Positions 9,650-21,700 of a stretch of DNA of 64,000 bases are shown here, piece by piece. The first letter of the stretch is position 1, and each line of letters starts with the position of its first letter. The notes beneath the pieces were generated by a model that was not told where the DNA came from, ran no database searches, and saw nothing but the letters and a program-made list of their open reading frames with translations. The translations under genes were made by a program, and so were the position numbers. Origin of the DNA: Paracentrotus lividus (Eukaryota > Echinodermata > Echinoidea > Camarodonta > Echinidae); the NCBI GenBank assembly GCA_940671915.1, contig CALNVZ010000649.1:8210027-8274026 (forward strand), read 5' to 3'.

Positions 9650-12420
9650 GTTTACAGAGATTGTGACCGAGTATTTATCTTTGTTTGTTTCTTTCTCTTT
9701 CTCTCTTTATCTCCTCAGCTATCTACCTGTCTTTCTCTCAAATCTCCACCCTTCAACAGCCTTCCCCGCGACAACTCTGCACTGGACCCAAATGAGGGGT
9801 GACAAAGGCTCTAGTTAGGAAACAAAAGGCGATTCCATAGCTCTTTGATTGAGATAATACCCCACATCCGTTTTGTGTCTACTATTTGTAATGAATAAGT
9901 TAGACTCAGTATCACGTTTGTCTTGGTTGAGTAACAGTGCTGCATACAGCTCTTAGAGGCGTCAAAACCACTGCGCATTCGACTCACTTTGAAAAAGTTT
10001 GGACCAACCCCCGTTGCGTGTCTCACAGACCCACCCCTCCACACCCTTTAAGGGGTGCAACGATACACCCATTCACCTGAGATATAGGATCTGAAAGGTA
10101 TTAAATTCAATATTTACTTTGTCTGATTAAGAATAAAAGACGTTTATAGTTAATAGGAAGAAATATGCATATATATATTGAATTCCTCTAATTTAGCAAT
10201 GCCGAACCCCCCCCCCAACAAATCAAATCAAAGAGCGGATATTTTGTTTTCAATATTTATGTAGCCTCTAGAATATAAAGGAGTGAAATTGTCACTCTCC
10301 ATTTCGAGTTAATGAACTTTTATTCACAATCGAGTGGTCAAGCAATCCTGTTTGAGTGAACTCAAGTTCAGCCGGTATAGCTGGCAGGTGAACCCATTCC
10401 CCGCTCAATATCAAGGTCAAGATGAATAGCTTCACTCCTGAATACGAGTGGAAACTCGTTCACGAGGTACATTTTGCACAAAATTGTTCAGGAGGTGTTG
10501 TCATTTTTAGCCTTCTTGCGGCCTCGGCGCCTCAAAATATGGAAATTGTTTTTCGCCTTCAATCGACGTGTATATAGGGTGCAGTGCAAGGTAATAACTA
10601 TAAATACTATAAGTTCAATAGGCTGCATAATAACAAGTAGGTAATTCAGGGTATGTTTTCCTGGTGCAATGTCGGGTGCCCATTTGAATTTATGTGATAC
10701 GCCATTTTAGGTCTGCTTTAAACGTCCAACTCTCTACGACATATTGTGGATAGCACATTAACTTGCATGGCCCATAGATAGATGTATGATAATTTTACCT
10801 CGGTACATTCAGTGGAACGGAAACGCAATTTTGAAATATTGGATATTATTGAGGTTTCTGACACACGGTCTCTCGAGGATGAAAGCGGTCTTATTCTTCC
10901 AAGAATATACTTACTGAACAAAAAGGGGGAAGAAACGGTCGAATTCCCGCTACTTTCATTTAGATCTAAACGACCAATAACCAATTTCCATTTTTTGCGT
11001 ACAAAACAAAAGTCATCTAGAGTATAATTATTACATATTTCAGTTTATTAAAGTACTTTCCTTTTATCATTTTACTTTGAAAATTTTCCTCTTGGACAGT
11101 GGCCAAAATAGATTTAGTTCATAACGAGTTCAAACGATTTCTTTTGACGTTTAACGAATCTTGAAAAAAAAAGGGGAAAGAAAATAAAGAAAAGTGACAT
11201 TGGACAGGCAAACGTGAATCTCACTCCCTCTCTACTTGGAAACCATAAAAGGAACATGACCATGCAAGGGGCGACCCCCATGTTTTAAGCCGAAGTCACA
11301 TAATCAAACATCGAAATATAAGATTTAATGAAACAATTTATCAAACCACCGATTGATAATAGTTCGGCCTTAAAAATAGAATGTGACTATAATTTATTAG
11401 ACCTATAAACAATAAAATTTGAAAAGAGACCAAACTTTGTGACGGTCTTCGCAACCATAAAAAGTTGAGGGGGGTTGGAGGTGTGGCGTAGAACGGAGAA
11501 AGAGGAGAGAAATGTGAGAGGTAGACAGATAAAAAGGCCGATAGAGAGAGAGAGAGAGAGAGATAGAGAAACAGAGAGACAGAAAAAAAATATTCAAGGT
11601 TACTATTATGGCTCGTTTCCAACAAATTATGCTATAGCTCTAAAATGGAAGGGAAAAAATGCTAAACATAATGCAGACCAAATCAAGATAAGGATACTCG
11701 GAGATTATCAAAACTACCTTTATGCATGTATGATACCGTTCCTGTCTTTAAGAAATAGAAAAGTGGTGGGCAATTAGTAGTTTTAAAACGAGATGTAGCA
11801 TTACTAGTTTGCAAAAGTTGAACGCACTATATATTATAACGCCCAGTTCATGATGAATGAACTTGGCAAGAATTTTCTCAGTGTAAAAATAGGCAGAAAA
11901 TGAATTGAAACATGCATATGCCACTCAATAACGGCCATTTTTCTGGAACGAATAACTCGCGGTTTATCCAAGAGTTTACTATCCTGAAGGGGCACTGAAT
12001 TAAAAAAAAACAACAAACAAACAGACAAAAATAAACACGTCCTACTTATCAATAAATTTGACAATTGTAAATAAGATTGAATTTGAATAAAGAAACAAAC
12101 GGGGAAAAGTGGTTTGGTATTGCCCCCCCCCCCGGCCCCCTTGAATCTTATGATTAAAAGTTCATAGAATTGAAATGAGCCAATAGTGTTTTCTTTTTTT
12201 CCGACTTGCAGTATAGCCGAATCCATTCATAGCTTACCGTCAAGAAAAAATGGGCGGATGAATGAGCAAACACAGAAAAGAAAAAAGAACGGATAAAATG
12301 TTTGTTTTTCGATCGTAGAGTCTTACACCACAACAAAACGTAGTACAACCGAATTCATTGATGATACTACAAATTGAAATGGGCGGATATTATTGGTTTT
12401 CTCTGGTAAAGTACAGGGGT
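9650..12420. other. Intergenic stretch, no supported gene
   Basis: Upstream flank of the pappalysin. It contains a pyrimidine-rich patch (about 9,680-9,760), an 81-codon open frame at 10,782-11,027 that I do not recognise and do not call, and GA-rich microsatellite sequence at about 11,480-11,590. Homopolymer patches occur near 10,207 and 12,123. I see no RNA gene. Confidence 0.5.
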
Positions 12421-13022
12421 TTCCGTATCCTGACACGTGACACCTGAAACCCTGACCCTAAATCGTATCTTAACAATAAACACAACCGTTAACTTAACCA
12501 CAATCTTTAACGCTATAGCACTAAACTTAATTACCCTAACACTAAACCAAACCATTAACCTAACCACAAAATTCAATTGTAAACATAACCCTAACACTAA
12601 ATCAAAACATTAACCTAAATCCAATATTCAACTGCATAATCTTAAACCTAACCCTAACACTAAACCCAACCATTAACCCAACCCCAGTCGTTAACACTAT
12701 TACCCTAAACCTAACCCTAACACAGAACCCAACCATTAACACCTAACCCCAATATTTAACCGTATAACCTCAAACCTAATCATAGTACTAAACCAACCAT
12801 AAACCTAAGCCCAATATTTAACCGTATAACCGCAAACGTAACCATAATACTAAACACAAATATTAACCTAACCCCAATATCTGACCGTATAACCTTAAAC
12901 CTAACCCTAACACTAAACCCAGACTTAAACATAACCTCATAAACACAACGATTAACGTAACCCAACCCTTGACCTTAAAATCAAGGTTGCTGTGTCAGGA
13001 TTCAATATGTCAGGATATGGAA
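12421..13022. repeat. Telomere-like minisatellite with inverted ends
   Basis: About 530 bp (roughly 12,440-12,975) consist of imperfect units of about 55-65 bp built from TAACCCTAACACTAAACC, CATTAACCTAACC and CCAATATTTAACCGTATAA. CTAACACTAA-type landmarks fall near 12,536, 12,591, 12,654 and 12,717, with a diverged one near 12,783. Many CCTAACCCTAA words resemble the TTAGGG-type telomere repeat read on the C-rich strand. The block is flanked by an inverted pair, TTCCGTATCCTGACA at 12,421-12,435 and TGTCAGGATATGGAA at 13,008-13,022 (one mismatch). This suggests a mobile unit carrying a satellite, not a true telomere. Confidence 0.8.
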
Positions 13023-13544
13023 TGACGCACAACTAAAGTGCGTTACTACCAACTTCATTGATGATATACCGAGAAACGTGCAAAAGGTCTTTCTCGTCTT
13101 TTTGAATGAGTTTTTATATACTGAGACGTTTCCGCTACACCTCACCGAATGAAAAGCAAATAAAACGCCCACTGTATATCTTCCGAATTCAAATCAAATA
13201 GAACATCCACACGAACTTTTTTTTTGTCCACCCGTGGGAATATTGCCAACTTCTACAAATGATACAAAGTTCTGAATGAATTATGAACTGAATGTTCGCC
13301 ATAGGGTAGGCCCAAGTCATTTGATCAGGTTGTCTCGTACGTCACAATTGCATGTGAGGTTCAATTCAAACTTAAAGAATTGAAAAATTCTGTACTGTCG
13401 AAGTAAATAACTAATTATTCTTTAAAAATCAATTAATACTGTCACCAAGGTAACAAAACTAGTCTTTTTAAAATCAATGTACTTGTGACGTACGGGTCAG
13501 TCTTATTAAATGTTTAATACTTAGACCCAGAAGTTTGTTGAAGG

Positions 13545-13604
13545 GGATTCTTTTTATTTTTATTTATTTTAATTTTAATTTTTTATCTATTTTTTATTTA
13601 TTTT

Positions 13605-13651
<47 letters not shown>

Positions 13652-13695
13652 TTATTATTTTTTTTTTAAATTATATATATATATTTTTTTATATA
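13545..13695. repeat. TTTA-rich microsatellite
   Basis: A run of TTTATTTA units (longest about 13,608-13,652) followed by poly-T and a short TA tract. Low complexity without coding potential. Confidence 0.95.
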
Positions 13696-13973
13696 TGAGT
13701 ACTTTTCTAAATTTTGGAGGGGCCCCGCTCGACCCCACCCCTGGATCTGCGCTGGCTTTGACCCGTCCTAATCTACTTTTTATTTGTGTTTACTAGGAAG
13801 AGTTTTTAGTTTAGAGGTTGAATAGTATAGTAACCTTTCCATGTAAACTATCATGAGTCACTATAAGCCGGGATTTGGATAGCAAATCTGACACACGCAT
13901 AGGATTAAAACCGAGAAGGAGATACTATAATGCGCGAAAAGATAGAGAGATGCTCAAAAAGGGGAAATGATAA

Positions 13974-13977
<4 letters not shown>

Positions 13978-14038
<61 letters not shown>

Positions 14039-14092
14039 TTTTTTTTTGTTGTTGTTTGTTGTTGTTGTTGTTTTTTTTTTTGGGGGGGGGTG
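13978..14092. repeat. (AG)n, (GTT)n, poly-T and poly-G tract
   Basis: About 29 AG units (13,979-14,036), then T, GTT repeats, a T run and eight or more G. The (GTT)n-T-G layout recurs at 48,288-48,332. The arginine/glutamate and serine/leucine frames across this are repeat artefacts. Confidence 0.95.
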
Positions 14093-14099
14093 TATGGAG

Positions 14100-16030
14100 A
14101 GGGCAAAAGTAAAGAGAGAACATGGATTATTGTGATATCGTTGATAATAATTATTTTGCGAGATCAAAATCGAGTTGTTGATCATTTAACCTGACTATAT
14201 ATAGTCGCATAATTCTTTTTATGATTATAACTGGAAACCGATAGATAGACAATCAAATAATTTGGCTGCCTGTATAGTTCCTTACCTGGGAATGATGTCA
14301 CAAAAACCTGTTATCATTTTAGCGACTCAATAGTGGAAAGAAATAAAAGTTCATTCAGCTCTTGATCTAAAAGTATCTTCAAGATTACTAATTCATTTAA
14401 ATCTCTCTTCTACGTTCTTAAATTACATGAAGTGAGGTTTAATCGCATCTTCTAGCTGAGTTGGTGGACCTAATAACGATAAGAATCGCGTCATTGATCC
14501 TTTGGTAATAATACATGATGCAGGTGCATGTAGAAGTAATAGGATAAGTATCGCATCATTATTATTTCTTTGTAGTAATGGCTGGCAGACCGAATAAAGA
14601 TAAGTGTCACGTGACTTCTTTTGAAGCAATATGTCTTGACGGAAGTGGATCTACTCTTCCCCCGTTGGATTTGTCTTCATTGCACCAAAATAATCTAGAA
14701 ATTTTGGATGGGGGTAAACATTGTATATGTCATGGATGCCTATTGTGGTGACATGCATGCCAAACGGCACAAACAATAGGGACTTCTTGGCAATATGATT
14801 TTCCTGTTTCTGAATGGATCCTGTTTCAAAAGTTTTGTCAACATTGTAAAATTTGAGGAGAATTCGCCCCATTAGGCATTCGTGAAATTGATCATGTCCC
14901 CCTTTTTTCGTAACGCGAGTTACCGAGATTCAACGAGTCAAGAATCTGAAGAAGCTTGAAGAATGAATTCATAGTTTGATCCATTTAGCCATGCAGTTTA
15001 TGTCTTCTTTACATGTTAAACAAAAAGTAATTTGTAGGTACTAACCGTTTAAAAAATAAAGGCCCTTAATCTTAATGTACCAATCTTAACTGGAGTCACG
15101 GTGGAATGGCTCATATTACACCTACCCCATGGACAACCATCTTCGGATGACGACCCAAATTCTGCTCTGGGACAACTTCCCCCGAGGAAAACTACTCTTT
15201 GAAAATTACCCCATGTCAACTTCCCCTTATAGGATCATACCCCTAGCCTGTAGGACAATCTCATGTTTGGGCTCCTATGTTAGTTATGTTAGTGGTTAGT
15301 TGTCCGGGGTGCTCAGGGGAAAGTTATCCTCTGGTGTAATTGGCCTAGAGGGTTGTTATCTTAGGGGTGCTAAATCAGGATGACTGTCCGGGGGGGGGGG
15401 GGTTACTGTTAAAACCGTTAGGATGTTCCCGTAAGACCATTGACAGTACTGAAGCCAGCCAATCGAGTTCAATATTGTATTTCCCAGTTTCTCCAACTCT
15501 CAATCAATAAACATTGTGCTTACTGGTTGAGCGCCCTCTATAAAAAAAATCCTTCAATTTAATTTTGACAAATTAAAAAGTGTCTCTTTGTGCCTTTTGA
15601 CGGAATATAGAAGTATAGGCAGACCAGAACACTAGGATTTTTATGGGGTGGGGGAGCTAACCTGGATGCGGTGCATTTCATCCTAACTTTTCCCCCTTTT
15701 CTTTTTTATTCCTAAAAAAAATACGAAAACTTAAGATACAACATAAAAAAAACCCCCATAATGTTGTTTATAATAACAAGAATCTTACATGAACACGTCT
15801 TTTAAGGATTAACTTTCCGAAAAGGCTAAATAATATTTTTTATTTGAATTTTAAATGTGAGATATTGTTAGCTACCAAGCCATTCAGTTTTGTTGATTAC
15901 CGATAGTTTATAGTGAAAATGAAATTAAAGATTGATTGAAAGACAAGATAATGAGATTTTATGGAAAAATACCAGTAGAAAACAAAACCATTTATTAAAA
16001 TGTATGTCAATTTTCGTATTGCATACATAT
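14100..16030. other. Intergenic stretch, no supported gene
   Basis: AT-rich sequence. At about 15,120-15,400 there are clustered words such as GACAACTTCCCC, AATTACCCC and GGACAACC, like the clusters at 38,520-38,600 and 56,540-56,670. These look like decayed short tandem repeats. Nothing else stands out. Confidence 0.5.
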
Positions 16031-16420
16031 AGGAGATAATGATTATGAAAAAAGAAGATGAAATCCTTGAGTACTAATATTGTAAATTGTTCTTTATACG
16101 TACATGTACATCACACACAAAATTGAAGAGTATAGCTTAATAACCAGATATTCGATGTCTGTTATACATTTACGATCATTACAAATATTTATTTGGAAAT
16201 GTATGTGTCTATGATTAAAATTAGGAGATAATGATTAAGAAAAACAAAAAGATGAAATCCTTGGGTAATATTGTAAATTATTCTTTATAGGTTCATATTA
16301 TCATACACACATTGAAGAGCATAACTTATAACATAAATAATCAGATGTTAGATGTCTCTTATATATTCATGATCATTATAAATGTTTATTTGGAAATGTA
16401 TATAATACTTATAATAAAAA
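16031..16420. repeat. 192-bp direct duplication
   Basis: AGGAGATAATGATTA begins at 16,031 and again at 16,223. Both copies continue with AAGATGAAATCCTTG, ATATTGTAAATT, TTCTTTATA and end near ATTTATTTGGAAATGTAT. Two diverged tandem copies with small indels. The repeat lies just beyond the stop codon of the fucosyltransferase, probably in its 3' untranslated region or flank. Confidence 0.9.
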
Positions 16421-16540
16421 GGAAAGAAATGATAGATGAATTAAAAAGTATAATCTAACAAAATGATTGATTAATGCAATATGAAACCCTCCCCCGCTCC
16501 TGCGAGAAAACAAACTCACGATTAAAGCTCATGATGTGTT

Positions 16541-17913
16541 TTATTTGTGTATCTTGATTGGGAATCCATTGATATCGAGATTGCGACATGAAGCGGTCCA
16601 CCAGTTCTCCCAATCAGGCAAGAAACTCCGTTGGATAGTACCTGCCTTGGCCCCCCTCTCGTCGTACAGCATCCTCCTCACCACCTGACACATTTGCCTT
16701 GGTGCGAAGAGCCAATCTTCAAACGTAGCTACGACAGATCCTTCCTTCTTCCACTCAAAGTACCTATTGTACAAGGTATCGTTCTTGTCCAGGAGATTTA
16801 CGTATAGTCTGCCAGATCCTGGAGCGTCTCGAAGTCCTCAACATGGATGAAAGAGTTCGGCGACGCTACGGCTTCATAGTCCGATCTAGGAGGTCCGAAC
16901 ACTATGGGGACGACATCCTGGAGAAGAGAGTTGTACCAGAATTTTTCGGAGATGTAATCCCGACAGGCGCTGTTTTCGAGTGCGAGGTAGAACTTGAACT
17001 CTCGGATGACATGAGTGCACGTCATAGGACCGTTGACACTTCTTCCAGGACATGCTTTGGCGTCGCCACATGATCCATACATACCCACATCGATGAGTTT
17101 GGCCATCTCCCGCACAAATCCCAATCGGTTCCACTTAAGATAACTAGATTTGCAGTTGGATGATATCCAAGCAACCTGACGGGTACGGCCCTTTGCCCAA
17201 TTTGTTGTGTCGTTTGAGGCAACGGATGACTTTCTTGAATCGTAATATCCAAACCTTCCGTAAAGGTTCGATTTCCGATGGCGATATGACATTATATAAT
17301 CATAAGATTTATTATAATTTTCTTTGGATGGAACGATGTTTCGTCTTGTATTGGCTGCACTTTCGTGGGACTGAAAGATCCACTTCTGTCCTTCAGGTCG
17401 ACGACTCATTAAATCGGACCAGTTCCAATTCGTCCGGTGTAAGAGCAAAACAGAATCGCTTGTTTTCAATGTTTCATAATTTGTGTCAATCACCAAATTG
17501 ATGTCACATGGTAAACCGGGACAGTGCTCCGTACCGTTTGGTCTTTCTTCATTTCCCCATATGTGCACTTGTTTAATGCATTTAGTCTCATTTAGAGCAG
17601 GCCCACTGATGGTTTGTGCCGCAGAATTTCTTTCATTTTCGCCTTGTTGATCCATCATAAACATATTCAATGCATCTTGATCAAGACGGCGTTGAGGTGT
17701 GGCCTTTGGAATGTTCATAGGAGGATAGACTGGTTCTTTAGTTACCGTCTTTCGAAAGAGATTTTCTCTTAAAATCAGTTCGGGTATGTCTTTCGGACGG
17801 GATTTTCTCTTGAAATCAGTTCGGTTGGTCATAAGGCTGATCCCAGATAGAGAAACAACAAACATGGTGAGGATGCCATATCGAAAGAAGCGTAATATAT
17901 TGGAGCGAAACAT
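16541..17913 (-). CDS. Alpha-1,3-fucosyltransferase (GT10), frame interrupted
   Basis: Golgi type II glycosyltransferase that would transfer fucose from GDP-fucose to N-acetylglucosamine on glycans. Single coding exon. The start is the ATG at 17,911-17,913, followed by a short cytosolic tail and one membrane segment (YGILTMFVVSLSGISLM), a variable stem with N-glycosylation sequons (NRT, NGT, NET), then the catalytic domain. The GT10 signature FYLALENSACRDYISEKFW is encoded at about 16,937-16,995, followed by VVPIVFGPP and SFIHVEDF. At LADYT a stop (TAA 16,798-16,800) appears. Reusing the G at 16,801 opens the next frame, which continues with the family-typical LYNRYFEWK to a stop at 16,541. 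Together about 455 codons, normal for the family. A probable 5' UTR splice acceptor is at 17,960-17,961. Either a one-base consensus error or a recent disabling deletion; all else is intact. Confidence 0.9.
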
Positions 17914-18029
17914 GGCTTCGGGTGAGACTTGGTCCTGGGCATGCACAGTTCAATGTTACCTGATAAAAACACAAGATAGGCCTATTAGATGATAAATGCC
18001 ATTGGATGATAATTATTTCATAATATTGG

Positions 18030-18140
18030 ATGGCTCAGAATGGCACACCATAAAAATATACGAGTTAGGGCCAATATCGCACTAATCGAAGATGAGTGCA
18101 ATATTGGCCATAACGAGTGGAATATTTTGGTATACCTCTA
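18030..18140. repeat. Hairpin-forming inverted repeat
   Basis: GGCCAATATCGCACT (about 18,070) pairs with AGTGCAATATTGGCC (about 18,092-18,106), and weaker pairing extends outward (GGCACACCATAAAAATAT against ATATTTTGGTATACC). Probably a short foldback element. Confidence 0.7.
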
Positions 18141-18789
18141 AGTAAAGACATTCAATATGATTATTATTATCTATGATCATTATTCAGAAGGCATAAACTG
18201 TTAAAAGCAGTACTTCATTTGACCGTTAAATATGGCATAATATTGCACACCTAAAACACCCTATACAGTGTGTCCCAAAAAGAACTATACACTTTTGAAA
18301 TGGCTATCAAATAAACAATATATGATTCTTGTGGAAAAGGTTTATATGTATGTAAAGCTCATATCCTCAACTATCATTATGACACAAAAAATTCCGAAAA
18401 TAACGCATTCTTCAGTGAGCAATGCCCACTTTTGTGAAGGACACAAAAAACAGCCTGCGCAGAAATTCGCTATTCATTTATCACCTTTGTATGGCACGCC
18501 ACGAGGGAAGCAAAGAATAATGGAATGACTCAGCTAACAGAGTAAAAGATATACCGAAAGTCAGAAATAAACAATCAAAATTATACACATTTTTTTTTTC
18601 ACCGTTGTGTTTTCATATCATTGATTTTTGCTTTGAATTCAGTTTATTTTTGTCTTTGTTGGCTGATTTATTTCATTAATACTTGAATCTGTCTTGAAAG
18701 CAAGCCATATAAAATCATATGAAATGTGTCCATAAAAAAATAATAGGAAATCAAACAAATGTAAATTGATGTTTTGTTGTTCAAAATCC

Positions 18790-21700
18790 TCATAATCTGC
18801 TTACAAGAAAGAAAAAATAGGCGAGCGTGAAATTTGATGTATCGGAATGATCTGAAAACGTGACATTTTATGCATTTCTCAGGAACACAATGTAATAACT
18901 CCTTGGAAAATCATGCGTAATATGTAATATGTAATAGAGTCCAGAAGGTGAGGACTAATTTGGCCTAAATATTTTAAAGACCAATATGTTGCCCAGTAAT
19001 TTTACATATGAAAGAAAGATGAATATCTATCTTAAGGCTATCTATCTATCTATAAGTCTGCTTCCCTCCCTAAGTTTAAGATAAATTTGGCGCCAAATAA
19101 GTATAAAATCATTTGGCGCCCCCTAAAATTAGATTGAATTGGCGCCATACATGCATGATCTATAGGTCAATTTGATGTCCCTGGGTTTAAAATCAATTTG
19201 GTACCCCTTAGTTTCAGGTCAATTTGAAAATGCAAAAATAAATGTGACTTGTATTCAAATAAATTTAAACATCTTGATGATTAGTATCCCATAATGTAAA
19301 TTCTCGTAAAAGGAAAACACAGGCGAAGCGCGAGCAAAATTTGATGTCTTTGAATGGTTAGAAAACATGACATTGTATGCGTTCCTCAGAACCACAAATA
19401 TAATAACTATTGTGGGGGAAAAATGATGCGAGGCGCGTAGCGCGAGCAAAATTAAATTGCTATGTATATACAGACCAGGGGGGATTTAAAGTTTTAGAGA
19501 CCATATTTCAAATGCCAGTTGTTGCCCTTAAGGTAGTGTCAGCCTTTTGCAGGCAAAAATATTAAATTTCTAGTTTTTTAGAGAGATATAGTAGTATACC
19601 AATGACTTATATCTTCCCACAACATGATTAAGCTCAAATGTGTTATGTTTCATATATTGCGATTATCAAAATTCATTCCTATTTTTCGAACCACGAAAAA
19701 TATACCGTACGGTGCGAACCCTGACCGTTAGCGCAGAGAATAATGCACGCTGATGTCGCCGTGTGTATATTGCTGTGTACGGTCCGTCTCGCACGCGCTG
19801 TAACATCAACGATGTGAGGAGGCTGTCAAGATTGGTAGTCAGATTTTCGTTTCGTTTTTACTGATCTAGGCAACCTGTGACAGTAAGATTGAATAGACAG
19901 TATAGGTCGATCATATTCTACAGTATGCCAAGTTGCATTAGTTTTAGCAATTTGTGAAAAAGGCTGATACTACCTTTAATTTCAGGTAAATTCGGCACAC
20001 CTCCGTAAGTTCAGGTAAAGTTGGAGCCCCTAAGTATAAAATAAATTTGGCATCCTAATCTCATGTCAATTTGACGCCCACGTTTAATCTTAATTTGGCT
20101 CCCCCTAAGATTTAGTTCAATTGAAATGCAAAAATAAATGTATCGTGAAATTAAAATAATTAAATGTTATGTTGGTTAGAACCCATAAGGCCTAATGTAA
20201 ATTCTGGTAAAAAAGAAAAACAGCAGGCGAGCGCGAAGCACGAACGGAAATTTTTGATGGATTCGAAGAATTGATAGAAAACAGAACATTTCATGCGTTC
20301 ATTGAAACAAAATTATGCGAGCGCGAAGCGCGAGCGAAAATTTTGCTATGAATATATCAAACCCGTATGCAATGAATTTTGAAATTTTTGCTCTATCTAG
20401 ATAAGAGACCATATTTTAGAACCAATTTGTTGCCCTCTTAGTTTCGGGTAATTTGGTCCCCATAGTTTCAGATCTTTTGGGTGCCCTATACGTGTAAGCT
20501 CAATTTGGCGCCCCTAATTTTAAAAATCGATTAGCGCCCCCCTTAACTTCAATTTCAGCGCCCCATAAGTTTCAGGTCATTTTGGTGTCCGTACGTGTAA
20601 GCTCAATTTGGTGCAGCTAATAAGTTGAAGATCAAATTGAAAATGCAAAAAAAAATTAAAATTAAAATTATAAAAATGAAAAACATAGCGTGTGCGAAGA
20701 GGGAACCGGAAATTTGGATGTAGGAAGTAGCATGAAGGTAATATGGACGCCCTAGCTCATTTGCCAATTTGCATCCAAATTTACGGGAAATGACACACTA
20801 GTTGAATCTTTGTTGTATATGCAATCACGTAGGCAATAATACTTGCTTCTAACTTTATTGTGAAGAAAAAACAACTGAATAATACATCACCAACCCCCCT
20901 TCTGCTAATATTCAAATTTGACGTACTTACAAAGTGCCATATTACCTGCATGTGCCAGGTAATATGGGACAATGTTATTTTAATTGTACGTTTTAAAAAC
21001 TACCATTACTCTACCATGTCTGGAATTTTGCTCTATAAATGTTGAAATCATTAACTTTAAGAATATAATTTTGAAATATAAGACCCTTCAGTAAAATCCT
21101 ATTGATACTTATATTATCAATTTTGTTATTGGTATTTTGTATATTATTTTCATTTTTTATAGTTGATTTCAAATATTATTCAATTATACAGTCAATATAG
21201 GCCTACAATAAGTTATTTATAATATTATATACTGTGAATATACCCTAAAAAAATCGCTAGCAAAATGAGCATTTGATGCCTCTCTCATCCCAATACCTAG
21301 ATAACCAATGGCGATTTCCGCAATTTGTGGAATATATAGTCCCATACATTACCTGCACTAATGTTGCTTGGGTGTAACAGACCAAAGCATTATAATGCAA
21401 CATTGCACCCCCTCTCACTAAAACAAATTGGACCTGTTACACGCTGAGTATGATCAAAATGAAAACATAAAGATTACTAATATACAAAAACCAAAATGAG
21501 GATACCCCCCCTCAAAACACTCTTTCACATCACATTCTGTGAAATATCATAATTTAATCAGGGTAAAAAAAATGCCGTAAGTTATACCTACCTTTATTTG
21601 GTTTCAAGAATTTCTGCAGAGAAATTCGGCAATTAGATGGCTCTCAGCACGATTAGCTATTATACGAATACTATCAGTTCATTATGAACAACATGTATGG

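Noticed and set aside
10782..11027. 81-codon plus-strand frame with acceptor-like CATTCAG before TGGAACGG
   Set aside because: Composition is almost protein-like but no family is recognised and there is no donor or neighbouring exon. Left uncalled; a protein search would settle it.
12421..13022. Chromosome end
   Set aside because: Units are degenerate, internal, and bounded by an inverted repeat; ordinary sequence continues on both sides.
16798..16803. Intron at the fucosyltransferase stop
   Set aside because: A GTAAAT donor-like word exists, but family sequence resumes at the next bases, leaving no room for an intron.
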